A stretch of 64,000 nt of DNA, taken from the NCBI GenBank assembly GCA_015832175.1, contig WJXW01000008.1, positions 2,418,001 through 2,482,000 of the forward strand, in the 5' to 3' direction. Below the pieces are notes generated by a model, which saw nothing but the letters and a program-made list of their open reading frames with translations, was not told the DNA's origin and searched no databases. The DNA is from Paraphaeosphaeria minitans (Eukaryota; Ascomycota; Dothideomycetes; Pleosporales; Didymosphaeriaceae). This document shows positions 38,401 to 50,393 of this stretch, piece by piece. Numbering within the stretch: position 1 is the first letter of the stretch; each line of letters begins with the position of its first letter. Made by a program: the position numbers and the translations under genes.

Positions 38401-40688
38401 AAGCAGCAATAGGAAGAAGAAGGAGATAGTTAAAATAAAGGGAGAAATAATCTTACTATAGTCGTGCCGCAGAAAAAAACTAAACTAGGGGGTATTACTA
38501 TAAGTGCGATGTCTAGAGCAATATAGTAGGCACTTGGCTAGGCTACTATATTATTTAAGTTAAATAAGTAGAAACAGGCCATATTTACTATAGTAAATAG
38601 TTAGACACCGCTAGTAGTCGTGCTCCCTATAGGTAAAGGTAAGAGTCTACTATTTATAGTGCTAGCCTACCTTAACTATACTAGCGTAACTATGGTTGTA
38701 GTGCTGTTCCGCGCGCTAATTAAAAATCTAGTAACACGTATTTACGCGCGTGGTATTAACTACGTAGAATAGGTTAACTATAAGATAAACCCAGCCTCTA
38801 TTATACTAGTTAGTGCTAATATCACTAGTGGTGTAAAATTCCTAAAGTATACTAGCTTACTAAAAGATAAGAAGCAGCTATAGTAGATAGTAATTAATAA
38901 GTACTATTTTATTATCACCTCTAGCTATTAGTAGCTAAAGCTAGCAAAGCTACAGAATCTACGCGTGCTTATATACCTAATTATACTACTAACAGCAACG
39001 CTACCACCCATACTAAAAGGGGTGTTAGGTAGAAGTATATTAATTTAAGCTGCTACCTATATCTAGGCTAGCACAGTACAGCCTAATATCTAGTATTACG
39101 TATTATAGTGTAGGCAAGGTAAGGCTATAGAGGCAGCACTAGCTATATATTAATAGCAGTAGGAATAGCTGCGGAGTGGCTAGAAAGGTGTTATTTACTA
39201 CTACAGCAGAACTATATACAAAGTGCTAGTAGGGGCGCTAGGCTGTAAGCACTACCACGCTAGCAAGTTAGATTAAACTAAAATTTTTACTAGCTAACTA
39301 GATAAAGGTAGGCTTATTATAGTAATATTAGCGCTTAGTACTAGGATTAACTTTCCTAGTATTATATTTGTCTTGCACGTAGGCATGCCATAAAGCATAA
39401 TTAACTACTACTAGAAAAGTAGGTGTGTGGGGCGTAGCGGTAAGGTAGTAGACTTAGTTATTATTATTAAGCTAGGTAAAGTAGAGAGGCGAATCTAAAA
39501 GAGTGGAGCGTTAGTAGATATATACGCAATAGGCATATTTATTAAGAGTAAAGGCTACTAGCGTAGGAAGATAAGCGAGTATATAGATAGGTAGTAGGTA
39601 GTGTATAGTAATATAGACTTGGCTGGGTATAATTAATGTGGTAAGGGCTAGATTAAGTAGTAGTAGGCCCAGTCGCTTACAGCAAGTGAGTAGTAAGAGG
39701 TAGAGGTAAGTATAGACAAGCTATAGGCTAGATATATAATATACTAGGTACTAGGGCAGGTAGGCTAGTAAGAGTATAGAATAATACTGTACACAGCGCA
39801 GCCTATAATAATAAAAAGGAATATAGACAAGTTCTAGTAAGGGGTGCACAACACTAGGAACTGCCATAGCTATTAAAGGTGCTAGGTAAGCTAGAAGTAG
39901 TGCACGATAGGGTAGAACATCGCGAACTTATACTAGTGGCTAAACATTATAATTCCTGTGGCCAGAGTAGTAACAGGGATTACAGATAGGCTTAAGATTA
40001 TTTAGCAGTATAGGTTCTAGGGCAAGTGCGAGGTTTCGTGCTAGGCATACCAGATATGGCTTAGACAGCGCTATTATAAACATATCTAGGGCAAATTTCT
40101 TAGTAATGCAATAGTAGTAGCTATAAGAGTTATTATAAAACTTAAAGAGAAGAATTAGGCCTAGAATATAGTACTTTACTTCTATTTTTTAAAAAATCTC
40201 ACTTTATACATATTATAGCAGAGTTAGCCTATCTATTATAGATTTTATTTTACTTTACTATATATTAGTATAATAGGATGTAAGTTTTAGAAATTATAGA
40301 AAAAATAGAAACTAGAGTCTTCTAGAAGAGTTTAGGAATTATATAAAATAAGTAAATTTCTAAAAACCTAAGTACTAGTATTAATACTATCTTATAACTT
40401 ATTAGAATTTAATAAAATTATAATTAAACTATATTTCTACTTTTTTATAAACTTTACCACTAGTTATTAAATAGTAGTATTTTTTTTTATATACTTATAA
40501 TAATTTTTACTTATTTAGTAATTATAAGTTTTACTTTAAATAGTTTATACTAATAGTATTATATAACTACTAGAGTGAAACTAAATTTAATTTTATATTA
40601 ATAATTTATATTTCTATTAAAAAGAGAATATAAAAGAAATTATTAAAGTAGTAGTATTTATAAGTAGAAGTAGGACTTATAAATACTA
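35469..40688 (+). mobile_element. Element A, copy 2
   Basis: Full-length counterpart of 4565-9784 at a constant offset of 30904. The left end is joined to the AT-rich array. On the right, the similarity ends at aaatacta and the copy runs into aaactaaattac. The differences checked are transitions, apart from one A/T change in a T-run near 40477. The left end shows the D-arm-like GCGT and ACGC arms and the CGCTAAG hairpin clearly (35485-35525). Confidence 0.7.
35704..40149 (+). pseudogene. OrsD/RecQ-like helicase, element A copy 2, RIP-inactivated
   Basis: Same gene as at 4800-9245. The Walker A position (38632-38646) reads GKGKS instead of GGGKS because of a G-to-A change pair. Motif II (38896-38907) is N-K-Y-Y, more damaged than in copy 1. 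Motif VI at about 39334-39444 reads NFPSIIFVLHVGMP and so keeps more of the RecQ-type LHVGMP box than copy 1. The Ser/Asn tract (about 36774-36839) has the same length. The two copies thus kept different motifs, as expected from independent RIP of duplicates. Confidence 0.75.
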
Positions 40689-41798
40689 AAACTAAATTAC
40701 TAAACTATGTAGTAGGGGTTAAATAATTTCTAGTTATTATAAAATTAAGAAAAAAAAACTAAAGGGTTATTTTTTATTAAAGGGAAAATATATATTTCTA
40801 AAGTTATAGAAAATATAAAGTAATATAACTTTTTAAAAAATAATATAAGGTAAAGTTATTAACTATTCTATATAGTTATATAAGGTTGTGTTAAGCTATA
40901 TAAAAGGATATAAATTATTATAAAGGGATATAAAGCTATATAAAGTAATATGTAGTAAAGTTATTAAATATTTTATAAAGTTATATAAGGTTGTATTAAG
41001 TTATATAAAGGGATATAAATTATTATAAAGTAATATAAAGCTATATAAAGTAATATAAAGTAAAGTTATATAAGGTTGTATTAAGTTATATAAAGTGACA
41101 TAAATTACTATAAAGCTATATAAAGTGATATAAAGCTATATAAAGTGATATAAAGCTATATAAAGTGATATATGGTAAAGTTATTAGATATTTAATAAAG
41201 TTATATAAAGTGATATAAATTGTAATAAAGTAATATAAAGCTATATAATATTATATAACTTTCTATAAAATAGTATAAGGTACAGTTATTAAATATTTTA
41301 TAAAGTTTTATAAAGTAGTGTTAAGTTGTATAAAGTAGTGTTAAGTTATATAAAGTAATATAAAGTAATATAACTTTCTATAAAGGGATGTAAGGTGAAG
41401 TTATTAAATATTTAAAAAGTAATATAAAGTAACATAACTTTCTATAAAGGGATGTAAGTTAATGTTATTAAATGTTATATAAAGTTATATAAAGTGGTAT
41501 AAAGCTATATAAAGTAAAATAAAGTTATGTAGAGTAATATAGGATAGACTTATTAAATGTTGTTTAAAGTTATTAGTTATACTATAAAACAAACTTAGTA
41601 AGGAGAGAAGAATAAGCTTCTTATTATAAAACTTTATATAGTAGAGAAAAGTTAAGACTTTTTTAGAAAAGAGATATAATATTATAACTAGATAAAAAGT
41701 ATACTACTATAAGTTAAAAGGAGTTAAAGTAGGGAAAAATCTTAAGGTAGAATAGGAAACCCGTTTATAAGTATATAGGAGAGGTAGGATAGGAAACC
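40689..41798. repeat. AT-rich tandem array 2 and its right flank
   Basis: After about 100 bases of AT-rich DNA, 40790-41582 is again built of 10-bp units such as TATAAAGTGA and TATAAAGCTA, with the ttattaaata marker recurring. The array ends in ttattagttatac, as array 1 does, but here continues into tataaaacaaacttag and about 215 bases of other AT-rich sequence (41583-41798) before element A copy 3. No gene seen. Confidence 0.7.
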
Positions 41799-42842
41799 TA
41801 TCCAAGAGGAAGAGGCGTTAGTGGTCACAGACGCGCTAAGATTAGCTTAGCGTTAGGGTTAGAGTTAACAAATTAGGTAGGATTTAATACCAGAAACGCG
41901 TTAGACTAGGGGCAGAAATAATCCTATTCTCTAGCTATTTCTATTTCTTTCTTATTATAATTTATCTTAACGTAACCTCTTATACTAATCTACTATCTCT
42001 TATTCACAAAATAGAATAGTGGTAGCGCAGGGTTTAGCTATTACTTTTTACTACTAATTTACAATAGAGTTCTACTAGAACGCTTAAGCTTCCGCGTTAA
42101 GCCTAGCTAATAGAGTACTAACATCACTATATTAATAGCACTCTTAGTAGTAATAGTAACTAGTAGGAGAAAACTTAGCACAAGCTAATATACAAAAGTA
42201 TATTTATTTTATTAAGGAGTACAGCGTACTTTACTGTAGCGAGTATAAAGCTAGTATAGAAAATCTTAATATATATCTCTATTAAAAGTATAGTGTACTA
42301 GTTAATAAATAGAGGAAATTTATTAAAAGCTGCGCTCTTTTAAGAAGATAAGGGCTAGGTAGCGTTACGCTACTAGACACTAGCGGACTACTAATCTAGG
42401 TTTTAAAAGCGCTATTAGATAGCTTCTAATATAAGTAGCTAGTATATAGCTATTTTACGTAAAATAAGGGCCAGATACAATTATACTACAACAGTTATAG
42501 GTTAGCGTTTAAGACAGGATTAGATGCGCTCTACTAAAAGGTAAAGATATAGTCTTTCTTCCCCGCTTTAGGATAGTAGTAGTACTTTATAGTTTACGTC
42601 CCTAATATAGTAGACAGCAGAGTAGACGCTAGGGTATATAAAGAAGAGGTAGAAGACATTCTAGTAGAGTACACATAAACGTAAGAGAAGAGGAAGTAGT
42701 AAGAGTAAGTAATAGATATAGAAGTTATAAAGACAGATAAGATAGGCTAGTAGAAGTTTATAAAGTGGCTAGAGCACTTTATAAACTATAACTGCGTGCA
42801 CCTTACCTACGCGATCTAGCTACCACGCTAAAATAAGCCTAA
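41799..42842 (+). repeat. Element A, copy 3, truncated to its first 1,044 bases
   Basis: Matches 4565-5608 from TATCCAAGAGG through aagcctaa, then breaks off where block B unit 2 begins with TATTATTAGG. It contains the left end, the tRNA-like arm, the OrsD-type zinc-finger region (about 42210-42340) and the start of the following domain, but no helicase core. RIP changes resemble those of the other copies. Confidence 0.8.
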
Positions 42843-42921
42843 TATTATTAGGACTAAGGATTCAGACCTAGTATCGTCCGTGCGCTAGTACGTGCGCACT
42901 AGCGCTAGTCTGTAAACAGCT

Positions 42922-43107
42922 AGCCTACTAACGCGCTATCTCGCGTATTAACGCACTATTTTAATGCACTATCCTACGCACCAACGCACTATTTTAACGC
43001 ACTATCCCACGCACTAATATACTATCTTAACGCGCTATTCTGCGCACTAACGCACTATCTTAACGCGCTATCCTGCGCACTAATGCACTATCTTAGTGCA
43101 CTATTAT
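42922..43107. repeat. 33-bp CpG-rich tandem repeat, unit 2
   Basis: Same repeat as 9903-10023 but 66 bp longer, which is two extra 33-bp periods. Words such as cttaacgcgctatcctgcgc and gcactaacgcactat alternate. Several CpG sites survive. Confidence 0.7.
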
Positions 43108-43585
43108 GCGCATTAATTTATAATTTACTATTTTAACCTCACACCCCTATTTATCTAGTAAGTATAATTTCTGGCTAACTATCCCAACTGCAACTTTTAA
43201 CTGCACGACTGCACAACTTTACCTATAAACTATAAGCCTACCCTTTCACCCATATAGGGGACCTTTACGCGTGTAGGCTGCAAGGACTCCTTATAGCACC
43301 ACTAGGGGGTAGTTACAAAAGTTTATAGCACTATTATTATTAGGGCGAAAACTTTATTAAGAAGCCCTAAGGAATCGCACTATCTACAAGTTATGCTAAG
43401 CCACTAAATAATTTCAACCCTATACTAGGACTAAAATTAGTATAACGTAGAATTATAGATTACGTAAACCTTTCTTAAGTACCCCTAATTAGTAAATATA
43501 ACCCTCTTAAGTGTTACCTAGCCATTGTACAAATTATTAACATCCCCTAGGAGCCACTAACTACTTACCAGTTAGAAACCTATAA
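43108..43585. other. Intergenic stretch, nothing recognised (unit 2)
   Basis: Counterpart of 10024-10500. Well conserved around 43245-43385, no coding frame and no RNA gene recognised. Confidence 0.4.
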
Positions 43586-44785
43586 TTAAATCACAATACG
43601 CCAGATTCTTATTCAAAAGCATCTCTAGGAGTAAGGGCTCTAGCGGCTCTAGATCTAATATACACGCCTTATATGTTTCTGCCACAGCTATTACGCTTTT
43701 AAAGATAGTATTATTACATTACATAACTATATCTATTTATTACTAGAGCTGCGCAACCGTTATGCCTTATTTAATATAGGTGTTAAATATAGAGTTTCTT
43801 AGTAGTATTGTAAACACGCCTATACTAAACCTTACCTTAAGTAGACACCATTATCTCCCTATATCTAAGTACTAACTAAATTCTCTCTACGCTGTAAGAT
43901 GCGTTTCCTTAGTTAGTTCCTCTTCTTCTATTATGCTAAATTCTTAAGTAAATAAAAGTTTTTTTATAATAGACGCGTATCCTTTTCCTCTTCCACTAGA
44001 TGGCATTTTTCTTTTTTATACTAGGCCCTCTAATAATTTAAACTCTAACTATAGCGCTGCCTATATCCAGCGCTACCGTATCTTACTTATAATACTAACT
44101 ACCTATCCCTCTCTTACGCTCTTATATAGTAAATAGAACCTCTTAGTCTTAAACTATGTAAAACTATATTCTGTGAAACTAGCACTAGAGCGTTGCGATA
44201 ATGCCATACTGCTCTCTAGTATAGTATTAGCTATAGTACTGTTACCCTCTTTATATTTAACTATGTCTAGTAGTCTCTCTACCTTTTCTCTAAATAACTG
44301 TAGGCCCTATATATACTTTGTCCTCTATACCTATAACACTATTTTCTAATTACGTAAACACTTAGCTGCACCTATAGTAACTACTTAGCTTATTATCCCT
44401 TCCCTAATAGTAGCGCCTACTCTTAGTAGTTTTTTTATAAATGTATAGTAATATGCCTCTTCTCTATTATCTTCTAATAACTCCGCCTCCTCTATGTATT
44501 ATATATATGGCACAACTTCTATTGTTATGTCTACTAGCTAACGCTTTAGCTTTTAATTTCTATCCTCTACTAAACAGCTAGTCGCTTTTAATGTGCGATT
44601 TTGTTTTAGAGGCGCTTTTAGGGCCTCTACTTAAGTGTCTTCCTCTTTACCTAACTCTTTCTTACCATCACTTCAGCGCGCTTAGTCTCTATAGACAGAG
44701 TGTAAGAAGTAAAAAAATTCTTCCTTTTCTACTTATTTACATATCTATTGCACTGCAGACTTAGGTAAGCTACACAGAAATGCCT
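43585..44785 (-). pseudogene. Coiled-coil-like unknown protein, unit 2 copy
   Basis: Counterpart of 10500-11700, minus strand. The same Leu/Glu/Lys-rich frame is seen, with RIP stops at partly different codons. It is again divergent from the family-B helicase on its right. No domain recognised. Confidence 0.5.
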
Positions 44786-45034
44786 TAGTAGGAGAACCTT
44801 TTCTCTATAGAACTAAACACTATATAGACTTCTAATTATAAACTTATTTATATGCGTCTTGTATAAGGGAGGGAATTAGACTACTGTTATTCTAAAGCAC
44901 CTTAGCTGGCAAGATTAAAGAATAGTAGGCTATAGTGTAATGTAGTGTTTATATAATCTAGAATAATAAACGTTGCCTAGTGTTTCTTGTCTCCCCTTAG
45001 CACTAAAGTTTAGCCGACTTATTTTAACCATAGA

Positions 45035-48000
45035 CGTGGATTAAAATTAATTGTACTATTGCTAACTATAGAGACTCCTAAACACATTTACTATAATAAG
45101 ACCTATTACTTTATTACCTGTGTACTACATGGATATATAATACTCCTAAGTAAGGTGTTTTTCTATTTTAATAAGGAATATAAATAAGAGATAACTAGTA
45201 AAGAGAGGCGTGTTATCTAAGAATGTGTTAATAAGCTTAGGAACCTTTACCTACTACTATAAGAGAAATACGAAGAATTTACAGTCCCTAACACCTTAGT
45301 ACTAGCTTTCCCTGGCCTATGTGTTATCCCTAATAGTTATTACTGTCGTCACTATACCTATATTGCCACTGGGATTTCTGTAAGGCATAACATGCGAGGA
45401 CACCTATGCTAGGAATATAAACTCTATATTCTAAACATAGCCAAAGAAAGAAGGCAGCTCTAGTATAGTGAGTAAGTAAAGGGCGCAGATTACTAATAGT
45501 TTTTTCCCTCTATGCTACCCCCATTCTAAAACCTTTGTCTTACTTATAAATTTGCAGTTAAACTATCTATAAACTCGCATAGCTCTAAAGCCACTACTAA
45601 TAGTGTTAAAAACCTAACTGAACCCAGCGCAGTCCCTATACCTATTTCTGCCCCTACTAGCAGTAAATTTATAGATTAGCTCTAGGAAGTGTTGTAATAG
45701 GCTAAGAAAGTAAAGCAGGAGCAGTTAGTAGCTATACCTAGTATACCCTCTATCTCTACGAATCCTTAGGTTGCCTATATAGGTGTTTTATAAGTGTTTA
45801 GTAACACGTCTACATAGGCAGAGGCTTTATAATATATAGCTGTACTAACTACTATAGGTAATCTAAAGCTATATTATTTCTACGTAACTGTAAAGAGTAT
45901 AGCTAGAACTTAGTAGAATGTTACTAGTAAAGCCTCCCGCTACGCCTATATAAGAGTAATATAGGAATATAAGACTAATGTTCCCCTTACTCTGCTAGAG
46001 CTATACTAGGACCCTCGCCTTTGCCACGCAGGACCGCTCTAGAAGATATTTGTCTTTTTCTACCACGTATTAGTTAATAATATAGAAAAGCTACCAATAC
46101 TTTATTTACAGCCTTACTAGGAGCAGACCTAGTAGAATATTATAGAGTACTTAGATTTAATAGATAACATCCCAGAAGTCTAAGAGCACTACACTAGAAC
46201 TTAATTTATATTATTTAAAGAGCACTACCATCGCTTTTAGCTATCCCTTATTAAATAAACTAGTTAAACTAAGTATTTTAAACTTGCCCTACTAATACCT
46301 ATGGCGTTCCTAACACTCTCCTATAATAGAAAGGGTTTTTGAGAGGCGTATAACTTTATAACAGATATATTAGCTATAAAGAAATTCTACTGTTTTATAG
46401 GCCTTTAGAAACTATAGGACAACCTTGTCTATTTAAATAACGTCTAGCCCTAGGCTACTACAAATAGTATACAGACTACTGTTTCGCTTAATAAGGCTTC
46501 CCTTCTTATCGCTAAGTAAGATAGTAATATGTCTGTAGAGGTAGAGAACTGTAATCTTGTAGACACGTTTAAGGCGTGGGTATATAACTACCTTACTATA
46601 GAGTATCCTATAAGTATGAGCTAGCTTATAAACACAGCACAGTTTATTAGTAAGTTCTAATATAGTAAGAACCTAAATGCCTTTGTGCACTAGAATAGGG
46701 ATACAGTTACTGTGCGTAATATAAGAATAACCCTGGCCTTATTTACAATAATGGCTGGGAACAAGTATAAGGAGACCTTAAAGATCCTATACTAGCTAAC
46801 CTTTATATCTGCTTATTCAGACCTTCCAAATATTTTATGGGAACTTCTAGTAGAGGAACTAAAAAATGTCACACCAGGCTTCTCTATATTTAGCCCTAAC
46901 AACAGTAATCTTGTACATAGAGCCGACTTCGTTGTTAAAAACCTAATAAAGGGGGTAGGTTAAGAAAGTTTTTTAACTACCCCCCTTATAAACCTACGTA
47001 ACTTCACCCAGGTGTAGCGATATTATAATCTAGTACAGAAATTTCTAAAGTATTTTCTTTGCCTAATTTACTTTACTAGCAGCTAACCTGGCTATAGAAC
47101 AGAAGTGCTTAGCGTTTAACTTAAGAATAGTTATACTACAGGTATATACAATATCTTCCTATACAATAGTCTTATCGCGGTGGTTTTACAATACTATAAA
47201 AGGTATAACCGCGATAAGACTGTAAAGACTATATATAGATTCCTCCTAGTAGAGGTGGGCAGTCTCTTGGTGTAGTACATTTGGCTGGTCTAACTATTCT
47301 ATCTAGTTGTCTAAGGATAAATAGGGACAGACCTTCGCAACTACTATTATAAGTAGGCGCAAAGTGTGCTCCTGTGGCTAGACATAGTAGAAAAATAACA
47401 CACTATATTATATATCCTTAGTTTAGCTATCTAGAGTGCCAGTCTTTATTAGATTAGGTAGGAGATTAATATTAGCACCTTACGTTACCTTATAATCACT
47501 TTCGCCCGCTAGTTCGCTAGCTCTAAGATGCTTGTTTAGGAACTTACTAAAGAGAATGTAGATAATATTATAAACAAAGTAGAGGCTAAAGTATAAGAAA
47601 TGTAGGCTAGGCACCTACCTAAAACAGCCCACGCAGTATACGCACTTAATATATTAAAGATATTTACCTACTTATTTAATAATGTAGAGGCACACTTTAA
47701 GATGTTATAGAAATAGTATCGCGCCATTTATTTCAGCTTAGTAGAAGTGTAGCCAAGTCTTAACTATTATAAGAGTATTATGGCTACTACTTAATAGTAG
47801 AATACTAAGAGAAGTAATATTAATCTCCTATAACTGTTATAAGAGAACTTTGGATGCGACGCCCAATTTAGAGGTATATAGAAGGCCGCCCTATTAGCCA
47901 TCTTTATAGGCGAAAGTGTAGTAGTGTATATTGTAAGTACTAGAGCTGGTAAAAGTCTCCTTTTTATGCTACTAGTCTGCTGTCTAGGCTATAGGTAGAG

Positions 48001-48961
48001 CCTTATAATAGTGCCACTCGCAGCCTTATGTATAGACATACTTTAACACTGTGTAACCCTACGTATACATATTACAGTGTGGAAGCAGGGCTTATGTAAT
48101 AAGTAGGCGGCTATTATACTTATAACTCTAGAGAATATGGCCAGCGACAGTTTCTAGGCTTACGTACGTAGGTAGAAGTTGTTAGGCGTACTAGAGCAAA
48201 TAGTGGTAGACAAATTTTACTATGTCATTCTCCCTAATATAGTATACCACCCTTATTTCCGCAACCTATATTAGTTAATATAGTATAAAGTCTCTCTAAC
48301 TTTACTTACTATAACCCTACCTCCAGATAATTAGTACTAAGCGTTTTAATTGCTGGGCCTCCCTATAGATATAAACCCTTACAAGGAATCTACACCTTAT
48401 AGTAATATCTAATATAAGGTCTATAGCGTCCCACTCTTAACGAGCACCATAATAATAGATATAGTAGAGTATATATAACAGGCTCTATAAAAATTTAAGA
48501 AGGTTCTTATCTATATTAACCTTGTTTTAATAGTAGATACCCTAGCCTAGGGCCTAGACTACTTAAGATACCACAGCTAAATAGAAAAGGGTGAGAAGGG
48601 AACAAGCTTAGACCTATTCCTATAATAATTAGAAGGCGCTATAATTGCGACTAGCGCATTAACAGAAGGCCTCTATGTCCCAGACATCTAGGCAGTTATT
48701 AGGTTCGCTCTACCAGCCAGTCTAATTAGCCTTATGCAAGAATTTAGTAGGGTTACCTAGGACTAGGAACCAGGCACTACACGCCTAGTGCTTAGCGAGT
48801 AAGTTCTAAATACACACTTTAACAAAGCTAGTTAGGATACTTAGCTGGCTGTGCTAGCCTATGTATAGAACCCTACCCACTAACTAGTCTACTGTTGCAG
48901 CATTATTAATTATTATCTTAATAGTAATAAGATAAGGAAGATGTGCAAAGCATCTAAGTAG
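45035..48961 (+). pseudogene. OrsD-type RecQ-like helicase family B, unit 2 copy
   Basis: Counterpart of 11950-15876 with no net length change. The P-loop at 47939-47956 reads TRAGKS, as in unit 1. Motif II at 48209-48220 is D-K-F-Y, where unit 1 has D-K-F-H, so the His codon was lost here. The C2H2 region near 45320-45430 keeps more Cys/His codons than unit 1 (YYCRHYTYIATGISVRHNM) and supports the OrsD assignment. Motif VI near 48738-48775 reads QEFSRVT. Dead by many stops. Confidence 0.72.
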
Positions 48962-50393
48962 GCTTATAATATATACTTAGACTTAATTTACTCCCTATCT
49001 AATTTACCCTACATGCAAAGTTTATTAATTACACTAGGAAGACTCTAAGGTGTAGTAAGGGGGCTGCTGCAAAACGTGCCTTTAACACCTATTTAGGCTA
49101 GGTACGATGTAAACTCCTTACTAGCCTATATAATAGGTACCTAGAGTAGTGACTATTATGTTTTATTATCCAGAAAACGCCTACTATCTCTAACACCTAG
49201 TTAATTAACTAGGCTAGCTAGCCTGTAGATAGATCTAGGTCTCCTCCTAATATATATAGGAACCACGTTAGGTTCCCCTGCCAAACGTTTATTTACCCCT
49301 AGTTAGTTTTTCTCTAGCTCCCTAGTTGCTGTGCTAATTATATATACAGTAAACCTATATTAGAAGGCACTAGCCACGCCTTTTAGAGTAGCCTACTAAG
49401 AGAGGGAGCTAGACTTCTTTTAACATAGGACAGAAGAGGCTAGGAAGAGAAGAGGTAGGATTTTTAGGGAAGAGATACTAGCTTATCTTAAATACTAGAG
49501 ACTTTACTATATAGCTTACTTTGTTAAACAGAAGCCCTTTAACCATAGCCAGGATTAATGTGCCATTATTACTAGATAAAAGACAACCTACTTAGGGAAC
49601 ACTGTTATGTTCTATTACGTTTAGATAGGAAACAAATAGGGTAAAGGTAACTACTAGGCCTACCTTCTCCTAGTAAATTGCTGCCCTAGGTGGCTTATAC
49701 TAGGATCTAACTAGGTTTAAATAGGACTATTAAAAGACGCTTTATGTATTAACAAATTTGCTATTTAAGATACATAGGCGATCCTGTAGGATAAGTGCCT
49801 AAAGGTAAAAGAGCTGTAGAGTTGTAATATTAAAGCGATTAAGGGTAAAGACTAGAATCCTAAGAGTACTAATGTATTCTAGTAACACTTTATTAGTGTT
49901 GTTAATTTTAGTAACAACTATAAGGCAGAAAGGATTATTCTTAGCCTTAACTAGCTAACGTGGACCTACTATATATCTAAGTGCTATATAGAGTTATAGT
50001 AGGACTACCCTAGCTAGGGAGCTAGTGGAACCCCTTCCGCGATACTAATTTAAATATAATATAGACATAATAATAGAAGGTTTAAAGCAGGTAACGTATA
50101 CTATAGAACTAAAGGAAATATAAGAATCTATATCTATTATATAGGGCACAAGTAAGGTAAATTAGGGGGAGAGGCTGTCTTATAAACATATTAGGGTTTA
50201 AAATAGAATAGAAGAGTATTAGGTACGCGTCTGGCGTAAGCGAGAGTATATTTACAACCCCTAGCAATAGTAATTAAATGCGTTATGAAAGGAAGTAATA
50301 CTAAGCTAGAAAGACTACTCTTAAGGTATAAACATATTTACTAGGCTTAGCTATAGTAAGTAAGCTGGCATAAGCTTAGTGTTACCTTTGCCC
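48962..50393 (+). pseudogene. Segment C, unit 2 copy
   Basis: Third copy of the segment also found at 3133-4564 and 15877-17308, with equal length in all three. The protein-like plus frame again starts around 49300 and ends before the K/E/G-rich tract of the opposing gene. Having three copies makes this a good target for rebuilding a consensus to identify the family. Confidence 0.5.
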
